DNA from: Planctomycetota bacterium
GTDB taxonomy: Bacteria > Planctomycetota > Planctomycetia > Pirellulales > Pirellulaceae
DNA: 27,017 bases
NCBI GenBank assembly: GCA_026692885.1
Contig: JAPLNJ010000595.1
Coordinates: forward strand, 1-27,017
Reading direction: 5' to 3'
A program made the translations under genes and the position numbers. Positions 16,009 to 24,854 of the stretch are shown here, one piece after another. Numbering within the stretch: position 1 is the stretch's first letter; each line of letters begins with the position of its first letter. Below the pieces are notes generated by a model that saw only the letters and a program-made list of their open reading frames with translations, was not told the DNA's origin and did no database searches.

Positions 16009-18777
16009 ATGACGAGGGGCGACAACATGCGCACATACAGAGTTGCGGCAACCTGGATCATGGCGGGCCTGCTGACGTTCAGCACCGCTTGGGCGGTGGA
16101 CCAGAACGCTTCGAATTCAAGCCTGGCGGAAGCCTTTCGCTTGCCTCCTGCGTCGGCGCGTCCGCATTGTTTCTGGTATTGGATGGGCGGCTACATCAGC
16201 CGCGAGGGACTGACGGCCGACCTGGAAGCGATGAAGCGTGGCGGCCTCGGCGGGGCGATGATCTTCAACATCGCCGGCCACGGCCCGGAGGGGCCGGTCC
16301 CGGTCTTCAGTCCGCAGTGGCGGGAATTGATGCGCCACGCCATCCGCGAGGCCGGACGCCTGGGCCTGGAGATCAACCTGAACAACTCCATGCAGGGCTG
16401 GTCGTCCAGCGGCGGACCGTGGATCACGCCGGAACTGGCCATGCAGAAGCTGACCTGGAGCGAGACCCGAGTTCATGGCGGCGCGGCGTTCGATGGCGTG
16501 CTGCCGCAACCGCCCACGAAACTGGACACCTATCGCGACGTGGCCGTGCTGGCGTTTCCCACGCCGCCGATCGAGCGGACGCCAGACCCGGTTCCCACGA
16601 TCACGGCCAGCGATCCCGCGTTCAATCCCCAGCCGCTGTTGGCAGGTCAGCTTGCTCCGCCCGACGGCTCGCCGTGGCGTGATCCCAAGGTCAAGCCCGC
16701 ACCCGCGGTGTCCCTGGCCGCCGTCGCCAAAGGGCAGACGCGGTTCATTCAACTGGACTATACCCAGCCGTTTGCTCCCCGTTCGCTGCACTTGGCTTTC
16801 GCTGGCAGCGGAGTCAAAGGCAAGCTCGAAACGTCGGGGGACGGAACTCAGTGGCGACCCGTACGCAGCTTCGAGCCACGTGGTCCCGGCCCGGTGGATT
16901 TGGCCTTCGGCGTCGTGCCGGCACATCATTGGCGGATCGTGTTCAGCGAAGAAGGACCGGTGCGGCTGACGGAAGTGCTGCTGAGCGCTCGCTATCGGCT
17001 GGATGAGTGGACCGCCAAGGCCATGTTCGACATGTACGAACGGGACAATCCGCCCTTCACCGACGAGGCGGACACTGCACCCGAAGACACGGTCATCCGC
17101 CGCGAGCAGATCCTTGATTTGTCCTTGAAGATGGATGCCTCTGGGCGCTTGCGCTGGGAGGTTCCCACGGGCGAGTGGACGATCTTGCGGTTTGGCTACA
17201 CCCCCACCGGCTCGCTCGCGCACGCTGGCGGGCTGGAATGCGACAAGTTCAATCCCGCGGCGCTGGACGTGCATTTCCAGAACTCGCTGCAACCGTGGTT
17301 CGACGATCCGGAGCTCAACCGCTGCATTCAGTACGTGCATGTGGACAGCTACGAGAAGGGCGCCCAGAACTGGACGGCCCAGCTGCCCGATGAGTTTGCC
17401 AAGCGGCGACATTACGATCTGCGTTCCTATCTGCCAGTCCTCACCGGGTGCGTTGTGAACAGCGTGCGGGAATCGGAGCGGTTCTTGTGGGACTTCCGCC
17501 ATACGACCATCAGCTTGATGCACGAGAACTACTTTGGGCACATGCGGGAGCTCTGTCATCGGGCCGGCAAGCAGTTCACCTGCGAGCCGTACCACATGAG
17601 TCAGTTCAACAACGTGACGGCCGGGGGCCAGGCCGACATCCCGATGTGCGAGTGCTGGATGGGCGATTCCATTCCGGGCCCTTACTGGCCCAAGCTCGGC
17701 GCCAGCCCGGCCCACGTGTACGGCAAGCCGATCGTCATGGCCGAGGCTTTCACCTCGACGGACCGAGACCGCAGCGGCGGCAAATGGGACACCGATTTCT
17801 GGGCCATGAAGGAACTGGGTGACGCCATGCTGTGCGGAGGCGTTAACCGCATGGCCTTTCATGTCTACGCCCATCAGCCGTGGATGCACGTGGCTCCGGG
17901 CCAGAGCCTGGGGCCCTATGGAACGCATTTTGAGCGAACGAATACCTGGTGGGAACAAATGCCTGGCTTCACCGGCTACCTCAGCCGCTGTCAGCACCTC
18001 TTGCAACAGGGGCTGTTCGTGGCCGACGTGCTCTACTCCAGCGGCGAAAACTCGCCGAACACCAGCGTCTCGCCCGGCGGCGCCACGGCGCTGCCTCGGG
18101 GCTATGACTATGACGTGTGCGATCCGTACGTGATCTTCAACCGGCTGCGAGTTCAGGACGGCAAGTTGGTCTTGCCCGAAGGCGGCAGTTATCGGCTGCT
18201 GGTGCTGCCGGACGATCGAGCGATGACGCCTGCGATGGCTCGGCGGATCGGGGAACTGGTGCATGCGGGGGCGACGGTCGTTGCTCCTAAGCCGACCTAC
18301 TCGCCCGGCTTGGTCGATCAGCCCAACGCGGATGAGGAGGTGCGTGCGCTGGCCCAAACGATCTGGGGCGACTGCGACGGTCGGAAGGCCACGCAACGCA
18401 CCTATGGCCAGGGCCGAGTCTTCTGGGGCCAGCCGCTGAAGGAGCGGACGCCGGAAGCGGCCCACCGCGCGAACCTGGACTGGCTGGCCGACAATCTGCG
18501 ATTCACGCTGCTGCTGGACGACGTCGGACGGAAGCTGGAGCCGGCCTACGCGCTCAAAGCCAAGTACTTCTCGATGGACGGAATGGACCACCCCTTGCCA
18601 AGCCGGGAAGTGCAAGAGGCCCGGCGGGAACTGGCCGCCGCACCGCTGGAAGAACTCTTCCGGACGTTTGCCCGCCGCGTTCGCTCTCGCGGGGAGCTTG
18701 GCGAACTCAGCGCGCTGAACCAGAAACTCTGGCTTGAGTACCGCGAGTTGAATCGGTTCCTCGACAAGGCAGAGTGA
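16009..18777 (+). CDS. GH106-type alpha-L-rhamnosidase-like glycoside hydrolase with atypical C-terminus
   Basis: 922 residues. A Sec signal ('RVAATWIMAGLLTFSTAWA') is followed by the GH106 opening pattern 'PHCFWYWMGGYISREGLTADL' (split here by strand breaks) and 'GGLGGAMIF'. The barrel contains the family stretch 'VDSYEKGAQNWT' with Glu449, then 'LPVLTG', 'RFLWDFR' and 'MAEAFTS' with Glu579. The two acidic residues are about 130 apart and are the best candidates for the catalytic pair of this inverting family. GH106 removes alpha-L-rhamnose, for example from rhamnogalacturonan. Unlike usual family members (about 1000 residues or more), the protein stops soon after the barrel. The C-terminal beta-sandwich is missing and residues about 848-922 form a charged, helical tail ending 'LNRFLDKAE'. 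AAGGA at 15998-16002 supports 16009; ATG 16027 with GAGGGG is equally credible. Confidence 0.85.
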   Translation: MTRGDNMRTYRVAATWIMAGLLTFSTAWAVDQNASNSSLAEAFRLPPASARPHCFWYWMGGYISREGLTADLEAMKRGGLGGAMIFNIAGHGPEGPVPVFSPQWRELMRHAIREAGRLGLEINLNNSMQGWSSSGGPWITPELAMQKLTWSETRVHGGAAFDGVLPQPPTKLDTYRDVAVLAFPTPPIERTPDPVPTITASDPAFNPQPLLAGQLAPPDGSPWRDPKVKPAPAVSLAAVAKGQTRFIQLDYTQPFAPRSLHLAFAGSGVKGKLETSGDGTQWRPVRSFEPRGPGPVDLAFGVVPAHHWRIVFSEEGPVRLTEVLLSARYRLDEWTAKAMFDMYERDNPPFTDEADTAPEDTVIRREQILDLSLKMDASGRLRWEVPTGEWTILRFGYTPTGSLAHAGGLECDKFNPAALDVHFQNSLQPWFDDPELNRCIQYVHVDSYEKGAQNWTAQLPDEFAKRRHYDLRSYLPVLTGCVVNSVRESERFLWDFRHTTISLMHENYFGHMRELCHRAGKQFTCEPYHMSQFNNVTAGGQADIPMCECWMGDSIPGPYWPKLGASPAHVYGKPIVMAEAFTSTDRDRSGGKWDTDFWAMKELGDAMLCGGVNRMAFHVYAHQPWMHVAPGQSLGPYGTHFERTNTWWEQMPGFTGYLSRCQHLLQQGLFVADVLYSSGENSPNTSVSPGGATALPRGYDYDVCDPYVIFNRLRVQDGKLVLPEGGSYRLLVLPDDRAMTPAMARRIGELVHAGATVVAPKPTYSPGLVDQPNADEEVRALAQTIWGDCDGRKATQRTYGQGRVFWGQPLKERTPEAAHRANLDWLADNLRFTLLLDDVGRKLEPAYALKAKYFSMDGMDHPLPSREVQEARRELAAAPLEELFRTFARRVRSRGELGELSALNQKLWLEYRELNRFLDKAE

Positions 18778-18816
18778 CCGGAAATGACGGGTGTGGGAAT
18801 CGGATGGAGAAACACC

Positions 18817-21800
18817 ATGACGAGAATCCGAAACGTGTTCATGTTGATCGTTGCCGTGGCAGTTCGCATGAAACGGCTACCCACAATCTTCGCCGTTCTG
18901 TTGCTGGCGCCACTGGTGGCAACGTTCGCTGCCGAAACCAACACCTCACCAGTCGAGCGCCGGTTTCAGGCGATTGTCGTATCGGTCGATCCGGCGCGTC
19001 AGACTGTCCGCGTGCGCCACAAGCCAACCGGTTTCGAGACGGAGGTCGTCTGGGACGAGAAGAGCGTCGTCCGCGGCCAGGTCAAGTACGACATCGACGA
19101 GGTGTCCGAGGGATGGGTCGACTGCTGGCCCGCCGAGATCGATCCCAAGAAAAAGACAGTTTCACGGATCGGGATCTTGCAATCCCTTCCGAATTCCGCC
19201 CAGCCGCCTGCGAAGGCGAGCGAGGTGAAGGAGAAGAGCATGATTCGGTGCAAGCTCGTACGCGTGCCGGTGGATGAGGCCATCCGCAAAGACCACGAGC
19301 GAATCCTGACCCGGAACAAGGATGCGGCTTACGAGCTGGAGGCCAACGGCGAACGCTGGGCGCTGGTCAACCATTTCGGACTGCACCCGCGGCTGACCAA
19401 GGAAGTCGTGCTGACGACATCGGATCTCAAGGCAAACCTCCCTTGCCGCGAGTTGGTATATCGCGAGGAAGGCGGTCGAAACCGGTTGGTCAGCGCAACG
19501 GTCCTTCCCAATCAGTCTTTCCGCCCGGAGGAATGGCCGCCACTCGGACCGACCGGGACGACCGTCAGCCGGCTGGAGGAGGAGTTGAAGCGGTTCCGCG
19601 ACAGCCACGCGAAGCTTGCGGCCGAGTTCCGGAAAGTGAAGCCGGTCAAGTTCCGGCTCGGGCCGGAGATCGTGCTCCAGGGCGAACCGATCACGCTGAC
19701 GATCGAAGCCTGGGCGGTGAAGCAGCCGAATGCGCAACTCGTGTTGGAGGGCAGCTATCTCCAGCCGACCATAGCGTCGAAGATCACCCTGGCCCTGGAT
19801 TGGAAAGCGAATGAGCAGGCGGACGGGCTTACACGTTACACGACGGAATTGAAAATGCCGGCGCTGCCGGTCGGCCAGCACTGCGTGACCTGGACGTGCG
19901 ATATCGGGGGCGATATCCCGGAATTCTGGCGCAGTTTTGCGGTGACGGATGCGAAGACGCTGGTGGCCATGTTCCATTTCACCTCCGGAAAGCCAAACAG
20001 CGAGTTCGATCAGATCCGGCTGCCGTACGACTACTGGGAACATCATGTACAGAACATGACCGGAGGCGTGTTCGGCGAGCGCAAACCGCCTGCCACGGCC
20101 GAAGCCTGGGTCGGCCGCAGCAGAGAGTATCGTCGCCGCGGCGCCAGCCCGAACATCTTCCTCTGCGGCGCCGGCTATGCGGGCGGTTCGTCCAAACTGC
20201 CGTATCTTGTCAATTTCAGCGCTGAACCGGAGGAGGTCCAGCGGGCGGTGTTGAAGACGGTCCGAGAGCTGGCCGATATGACCGGGTTCCAGGCCGATGA
20301 TCTCGGCTTTGCGGGCTATGAATTCGGCACCCGGACCCTCGCGATGGCCCGCGAGGCGGGCGTCCGGTTGATCGGTTCCATGTGTATCCACCAGAACTGG
20401 CGTGACGGCGGCGCCTGGACGATCAACCATTCGGCCCGGCCGCTGCGGCCGTATTTTGCCGGCGTGGACGATTTCCGTAAGACCGGCCCCGGCGGCAAGG
20501 ACGGGGTGGTGATGGTCAGCCAGCACGACAAGTCTATCCTCTGGACTGAGTACGGCGTCGGCGTGTACGAGCCGTGTTGGTTGGAGGTAGCGTGGCTCGG
20601 GGGCGGCGGCGGGCGCGAGAAGGTGTTCGACGAGATGTTCTTGTCGCGGCACCTGGATCTGTTTTCGGCGGCGATCGAGAACGTGAAGAACATGAAGGTG
20701 CCGTTCTTCCAGAGCATCGGCATCGAGTTCAGCAAAGCGGATCCCGACGAGATGATCACCCGGTCCAACGGCTTGATGATCCGCTATGCCGTAGATCGCG
20801 CCAAAGACGGCTCGGTGGTCTTTTGCCACCAGGCGGCAGCGGCCGACTTCTACCGCCGCCATTACCAGGAAACGCCCGAAACGCTCTTTTACGACGCCGA
20901 TTTCTGGTGCGGCAACCGGGCCAACGAAAGTATTACCTCCACCTGGAAGCCGGTGGACTATCCGGACCTGATGCATATCGAAAACCACCGCTACTCGGCC
21001 TTCTTCAAGAAACCGGCCGCGCTGCCGGAGTATCACTGGGATTACACCCGTCCGTGGGACTATCCCGACTGGGGCAACGAGCAGCTCGCTCGCAGCCCTG
21101 CGGGGTTCCTGGTGCCGGGCGAGCACGACAAGTTCGCAGTGACGCCCAAGATCATCGATACGCGCGGCATGAAGGTGGCGCACAGAATGTCCGACAGCGC
21201 CGATGGACTCGAAATCGTCGTGACGCTGGAGACGACGGAGGCGGTCAAGGCGTTACCGTTGGCCTTGTGGGATCTCCCGCGCGAATGGAAGCCGGGCGAG
21301 GGTTGGTGGTCGACCGCCGGGGCCAACCGCTTCGTGCCGCTCCGAGCGCCCTATACCGACAACTTGAACGGCATCCTGGAAGTGGATGCCCAGCCGGGGA
21401 AGAACGAATACCGCTTGGCGATCACCACGCCGCAGCGTGTGCCCTTGAGCCAGGACATCCGCTTGGAAACGGTGCACGCCAAGGTCTTCACCCGCGACGG
21501 CCAGACGATGGCCTACGTTTGGCCGATGCAGCCGTGGGAGACCGCTTTTGAACTCGACGTGCCAACGGGCAAACCGGTCCAGTACTACGCCGCGCCGAAA
21601 GGCGAGCGGGTGGACCTCAAGCCCGGCAAGAACCGGCTGGTGATCGCGCAGGAGCGCTGGTCGCGAATCGTCGGGCTGAGCTATGAAGAGCTGGTGAAGG
21701 GGTTGCGTTCCCTGGAGGATGCAGAGAAGCAGGATCAACCGCCTCCGAGCGACAAACGGCTGCTCAAGAACGTCGACACGTTGAACCCAGCTGGCCAGTC

Positions 21801-23463
21801 AGCAAAGCCGCTTCCGGCCATCGACAAGCTGGAAGCGGAACTGGCCACCCTCTGGGATTGGGAGCAACAGGGGAAACGACCGCTCAATCCGGAAGTCGTC
21901 TTCTCAGCCGTCAAGAACGGCTACAAGACCGAGGGCATCTACATCAACGGCTACGGGGATGCGGACGGCCAGGATCGCCTGTTCTTCTACTATTCGCGTC
22001 CGGAATCAGGCGATAAGAAGGGGCCGCTCTACATCGATCTGACAGGCGGCGGCGAGGCCGAGCGCAGCACGTGGATTGCGAGAACGTATCAGTGCGCCGT
22101 CATCGACATCGAGTGGCGGGCCTTCAAAAACAAGTTCAGCTCGAAGTGGGCGGCGGGGAAACTGGGCTCGATGAAGGAAATCACCAGCCACAAGAACAAC
22201 ATGGTCTTCCGCCTGATCTCCGGAATCCGCAGGGCCATTGACTTCGCGTCGCAGCAGCCCGGCACGGACATGGAACGATTGGGGTGCGGAGGCGGCTCGA
22301 TGGGAGGCTACTACACGCTGTTGGCCGCAGGTGTGGACCCGCGCATCCGGTTCGGCATGGACGAACTGGGTGCAGGTTACCTGGGACAAACCGACAGCAG
22401 CCTGGGGCAGTTCGACTTGCCGCCGGAATACAAGGCGCTCTGGATCAAGGCGTTCGATCCGTATTCGTACGCCGGGAAGACGCGTGCCCGGATGCTCATG
22501 AACCTGGCCGCGAACGATTACTTCTTCTGGCTCGCGGACGGAATCAAGAACTTCGAGGCCCTGGCGGGCGAGAAGACCCTGTGCATCAGCCCGAACTTCA
22601 ATCACGTCGATGGGTGCTACGGCGTTACCAAGTACAATCCCATGGACTGGCTGCCGTATGCGTTGGGACACGAGACCGCTTATCCAGTGATCGCGTCCGC
22701 CACGCAGGACGGTGCGACGTATCGTGTCGCCACACAACCCGGGGTAACCATCCAGAACGCGACGCTGTACTGGAGTCCAGGGCGCGACATCGTCTGGCCA
22801 GCCCGCTACTGGCTGGCGGTTCCGGCGGCCTTCCAGGACGGCGTCTGGCAAGCGGAAGTTCCGTCGCGCTTTGCTGCACTGGAACGGTGGGCGTTCATGA
22901 ACGTGCGGAGCGACAAGGGGCGGACCGCTTCCTCGTTGCCGACCTTCACCGCGGGTGTGAATCCGCGGGAGACCGCAGGCGGATGGTGGCCTCGCGGCCA
23001 GCTTTGGGATGTCGAGGCCGGCCCGGGCGCATGGCGCCCGGTGGGACCGAACCGCCACTCGGGCGTGGCGCCGGCGCAGGTGGCCAAAGCGGATGCGGGC
23101 GGGATTTTCGTCGCGCCCGATCCACAACGGAAGAATGCGTTCGCGCTGGTCACCAGCAGCGTCGCACTTGCCTGCGGCGAGGCCCGAGCGCGTGCCGGGC
23201 TGCGAATCGACGTGGATGCGGGTGCACAGCTGGGCGAGATCACTGTGACGCTGGTGCGGAACTTCGCCGCGGTGCAGGCCCAGCGTGAGTTCTCCTGTGT
23301 CGTTCGTTACGCCGCCGGCGTGCAGCGCATCGAGGTTCCTTGGTCGGAATTCGCGTGCGCGGCGGACCCCGACGCGAAACTGTTCCCTTTTGACAATCTG
23401 CGTCTGGACGGGACCCGAGCCGACGGCTCGGCGCTCGTCCTTCGCGGTATCATGTTTTTCTGA
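18817..23463 (+). CDS. Large multidomain exported protein: unassigned central domain plus C-terminal alpha/beta-hydrolase esterase and beta-sandwich
   Basis: 1548 residues. Visible parts: signal peptide ending near Ala39; two small beta-rich modules (about 45-230; 'RFQAIVVSVDPARQTVRV', 'MIRCKLVRVPVDE'); a short coiled coil (about 250-275); an Ig-like beta domain (to about 375); and a domain of about 330 residues (382-712) with 'DDLGFAGYEFGTRTLAMARE' that looks like a TIM-barrel or deacetylase-like fold but which I cannot assign. A second beta-sandwich follows (about 760-945), then a linker. An alpha/beta hydrolase (about 1020-1290) has nucleophile Ser1161 in 'GGGSMGG', Asp1234 in 'NLAANDYFFW' and His1263 in 'NFNHVDG', as in acetylxylan esterases and PhoPQ-activated-protein-like hydrolases. 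The last about 150 residues are CBM-like ('QRIEVPWSEF'). GGAGA 6 bases upstream favours 18817; ATGs at 18784 and 18868 are alternatives. It follows the rhamnosidase by 39 bases. Confidence 0.8.
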   Translation: MTRIRNVFMLIVAVAVRMKRLPTIFAVLLLAPLVATFAAETNTSPVERRFQAIVVSVDPARQTVRVRHKPTGFETEVVWDEKSVVRGQVKYDIDEVSEGWVDCWPAEIDPKKKTVSRIGILQSLPNSAQPPAKASEVKEKSMIRCKLVRVPVDEAIRKDHERILTRNKDAAYELEANGERWALVNHFGLHPRLTKEVVLTTSDLKANLPCRELVYREEGGRNRLVSATVLPNQSFRPEEWPPLGPTGTTVSRLEEELKRFRDSHAKLAAEFRKVKPVKFRLGPEIVLQGEPITLTIEAWAVKQPNAQLVLEGSYLQPTIASKITLALDWKANEQADGLTRYTTELKMPALPVGQHCVTWTCDIGGDIPEFWRSFAVTDAKTLVAMFHFTSGKPNSEFDQIRLPYDYWEHHVQNMTGGVFGERKPPATAEAWVGRSREYRRRGASPNIFLCGAGYAGGSSKLPYLVNFSAEPEEVQRAVLKTVRELADMTGFQADDLGFAGYEFGTRTLAMAREAGVRLIGSMCIHQNWRDGGAWTINHSARPLRPYFAGVDDFRKTGPGGKDGVVMVSQHDKSILWTEYGVGVYEPCWLEVAWLGGGGGREKVFDEMFLSRHLDLFSAAIENVKNMKVPFFQSIGIEFSKADPDEMITRSNGLMIRYAVDRAKDGSVVFCHQAAAADFYRRHYQETPETLFYDADFWCGNRANESITSTWKPVDYPDLMHIENHRYSAFFKKPAALPEYHWDYTRPWDYPDWGNEQLARSPAGFLVPGEHDKFAVTPKIIDTRGMKVAHRMSDSADGLEIVVTLETTEAVKALPLALWDLPREWKPGEGWWSTAGANRFVPLRAPYTDNLNGILEVDAQPGKNEYRLAITTPQRVPLSQDIRLETVHAKVFTRDGQTMAYVWPMQPWETAFELDVPTGKPVQYYAAPKGERVDLKPGKNRLVIAQERWSRIVGLSYEELVKGLRSLEDAEKQDQPPPSDKRLLKNVDTLNPAGQSAKPLPAIDKLEAELATLWDWEQQGKRPLNPEVVFSAVKNGYKTEGIYINGYGDADGQDRLFFYYSRPESGDKKGPLYIDLTGGGEAERSTWIARTYQCAVIDIEWRAFKNKFSSKWAAGKLGSMKEITSHKNNMVFRLISGIRRAIDFASQQPGTDMERLGCGGGSMGGYYTLLAAGVDPRIRFGMDELGAGYLGQTDSSLGQFDLPPEYKALWIKAFDPYSYAGKTRARMLMNLAANDYFFWLADGIKNFEALAGEKTLCISPNFNHVDGCYGVTKYNPMDWLPYALGHETAYPVIASATQDGATYRVATQPGVTIQNATLYWSPGRDIVWPARYWLAVPAAFQDGVWQAEVPSRFAALERWAFMNVRSDKGRTASSLPTFTAGVNPRETAGGWWPRGQLWDVEAGPGAWRPVGPNRHSGVAPAQVAKADAGGIFVAPDPQRKNAFALVTSSVALACGEARARAGLRIDVDAGAQLGEITVTLVRNFAAVQAQREFSCVVRYAAGVQRIEVPWSEFACAADPDAKLFPFDNLRLDGTRADGSALVLRGIMFF

Positions 23464-23474
23464 GGAGTCTGACG

Positions 23475-24800
23475 ATGAACGACGAACGAGGTGGAATCAC
23501 GACATCCAGCAATCGTTTGCGGCGGCCAGCGACGCGCCGCGAGTTCTTCAAGCGATCGATCGCCGTGGCCGGCGCAGCCGCGCTGCCGGCGTTTGTGCCC
23601 GGCCGGGCGCTGGGCCTGGACGGCGCGGTAGCTCCCAGCCGCCGGATCGTGCTCGGCGCGATCGGCATCGGCCCGCGGGGGAGTCACGTCCTCGGCTGTT
23701 TCCTGGCCGAGCCCGACGTGCAGTTCGTCGCCATCTGCGATGTACGAGCGGACCGGCGCCAGTCGGTCAAGGCCACGGCGGACGCCAAGTACGGCAACAA
23801 AGACTGCGCTATGTATCGCGATATGTTCGAGTTGCTTGGCCGGCCGGATATCGACGCGGTCCTGATCGCCACCGGCGACCGCTGGCACGCGCCGGCCTCG
23901 ATTTTGGCGGCCAAGGCGGGCAAAGACATTTACAGTGAGAAGCCTTGCGGGATCACGATTGGCCTGTGCCAGGCCCTGGACGACACCATCCGCCGCTACG
24001 GGCGTGCGTTCCAGGCCGGCACGCAGCGCCGCAGCGTCGCCAACTTCCAGGCCGCGATCCACTTGGCTCAAAGCGGAAAGCTGGGGAAACTCCAGGCCCT
24101 GCATGCTTCGATCTACAATCTGCGCATCCTGTACGATTGGCTGCCGGCCGAGCCCGAGCCGCCCAAGGAGGTCGTCGATTGGGACCGTTGGCTGGGGCCC
24201 GCCCCATGGCGTCCTTACAACCAGGCCTACGTGAACGGCGGCTGGCGGGGCTACTACGATTTCGATTCGGGAGCCACACTCCTGGACTGGGGCGCCCATA
24301 CCGTGGACCTGTGCCAAGCGGCAAACCAGGCGGACCAGACCACGCCGGTGGAGTACGAGGTTGACAAGAACCACAGCGGCACGATCAACGCCCGCTATGC
24401 CAACGGCGTGCAGTTGGTAATGCGCCCCGGCGGCTGGATCGGGCTGGGAACCTGTCCTGTGCGATTCGAGGGCGAAGAGGGCTGGGTCGAGACCGGCGAC
24501 AGCGGGAAGATCGAGGTCTACCCGGCCTCGCTCCGCAGCGAACTGCGGGTGTATGGCAGAACAGGGGGCCTCTCCGCCGCGCAAAACGTGCGGAATTTCC
24601 TCGACTGCGTCAAGTCGGGCGCGTTGCCTTTTTCCCATTCCGGCGCAATGCGGCACTCACACATCGCCTGCCACGCGGCTGCGCTGGCCTGGCAGTTGGG
24701 CCGCAAGCTCACGTTCGACCCGGCGCGCGAGGCCTTCGTCGGCGACAACGAGGCCAACAACCTCCGCAGCCGTGCGATGCGCGAACCGTGGCACGTTTGA
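23475..24800 (+). CDS. Tat-exported Gfo/Idh/MocA family oxidoreductase (third of three)
   Basis: 441 residues. A long n-region precedes the twin-arginine motif ('TRREFFKRSIAVAG') and hydrophobic core; the mature part opens 'RALGLDGAVAPSRRIVLG' with a Rossmann 'GAIGIGPRG'. 'EKP' is at Glu155-Lys156-Pro157 and the conserved His is in 'DWGAHTVD'. It is a close paralogue of the gene at 12672-14018 throughout, including the 'LGxDGAVAPS' segment after the signal and the 'MREPW' ending. The two probably act on related substrates or on successive steps. The predicted location is periplasmic, with the cofactor bound before export. GAGGAG at 23462-23467 overlaps the upstream stop codon and sits 7 bases before the ATG, which supports this start and tight coupling to the preceding giant gene. 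Confidence 0.9.
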   Translation: MNDERGGITTSSNRLRRPATRREFFKRSIAVAGAAALPAFVPGRALGLDGAVAPSRRIVLGAIGIGPRGSHVLGCFLAEPDVQFVAICDVRADRRQSVKATADAKYGNKDCAMYRDMFELLGRPDIDAVLIATGDRWHAPASILAAKAGKDIYSEKPCGITIGLCQALDDTIRRYGRAFQAGTQRRSVANFQAAIHLAQSGKLGKLQALHASIYNLRILYDWLPAEPEPPKEVVDWDRWLGPAPWRPYNQAYVNGGWRGYYDFDSGATLLDWGAHTVDLCQAANQADQTTPVEYEVDKNHSGTINARYANGVQLVMRPGGWIGLGTCPVRFEGEEGWVETGDSGKIEVYPASLRSELRVYGRTGGLSAAQNVRNFLDCVKSGALPFSHSGAMRHSHIACHAAALAWQLGRKLTFDPAREAFVGDNEANNLRSRAMREPWHV

Positions 24801-24854
24801 TGTCGCTCACAAATCCTCCCACTCACACCTGCTACCGAACAAGGAAGACCAGTC

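Noticed and set aside
16117..18615. 832-codon reverse-strand open frame
   Set aside because: It is fully antisense to the GH106 gene, whose family motifs are clear; the reverse translation has no domain pattern.
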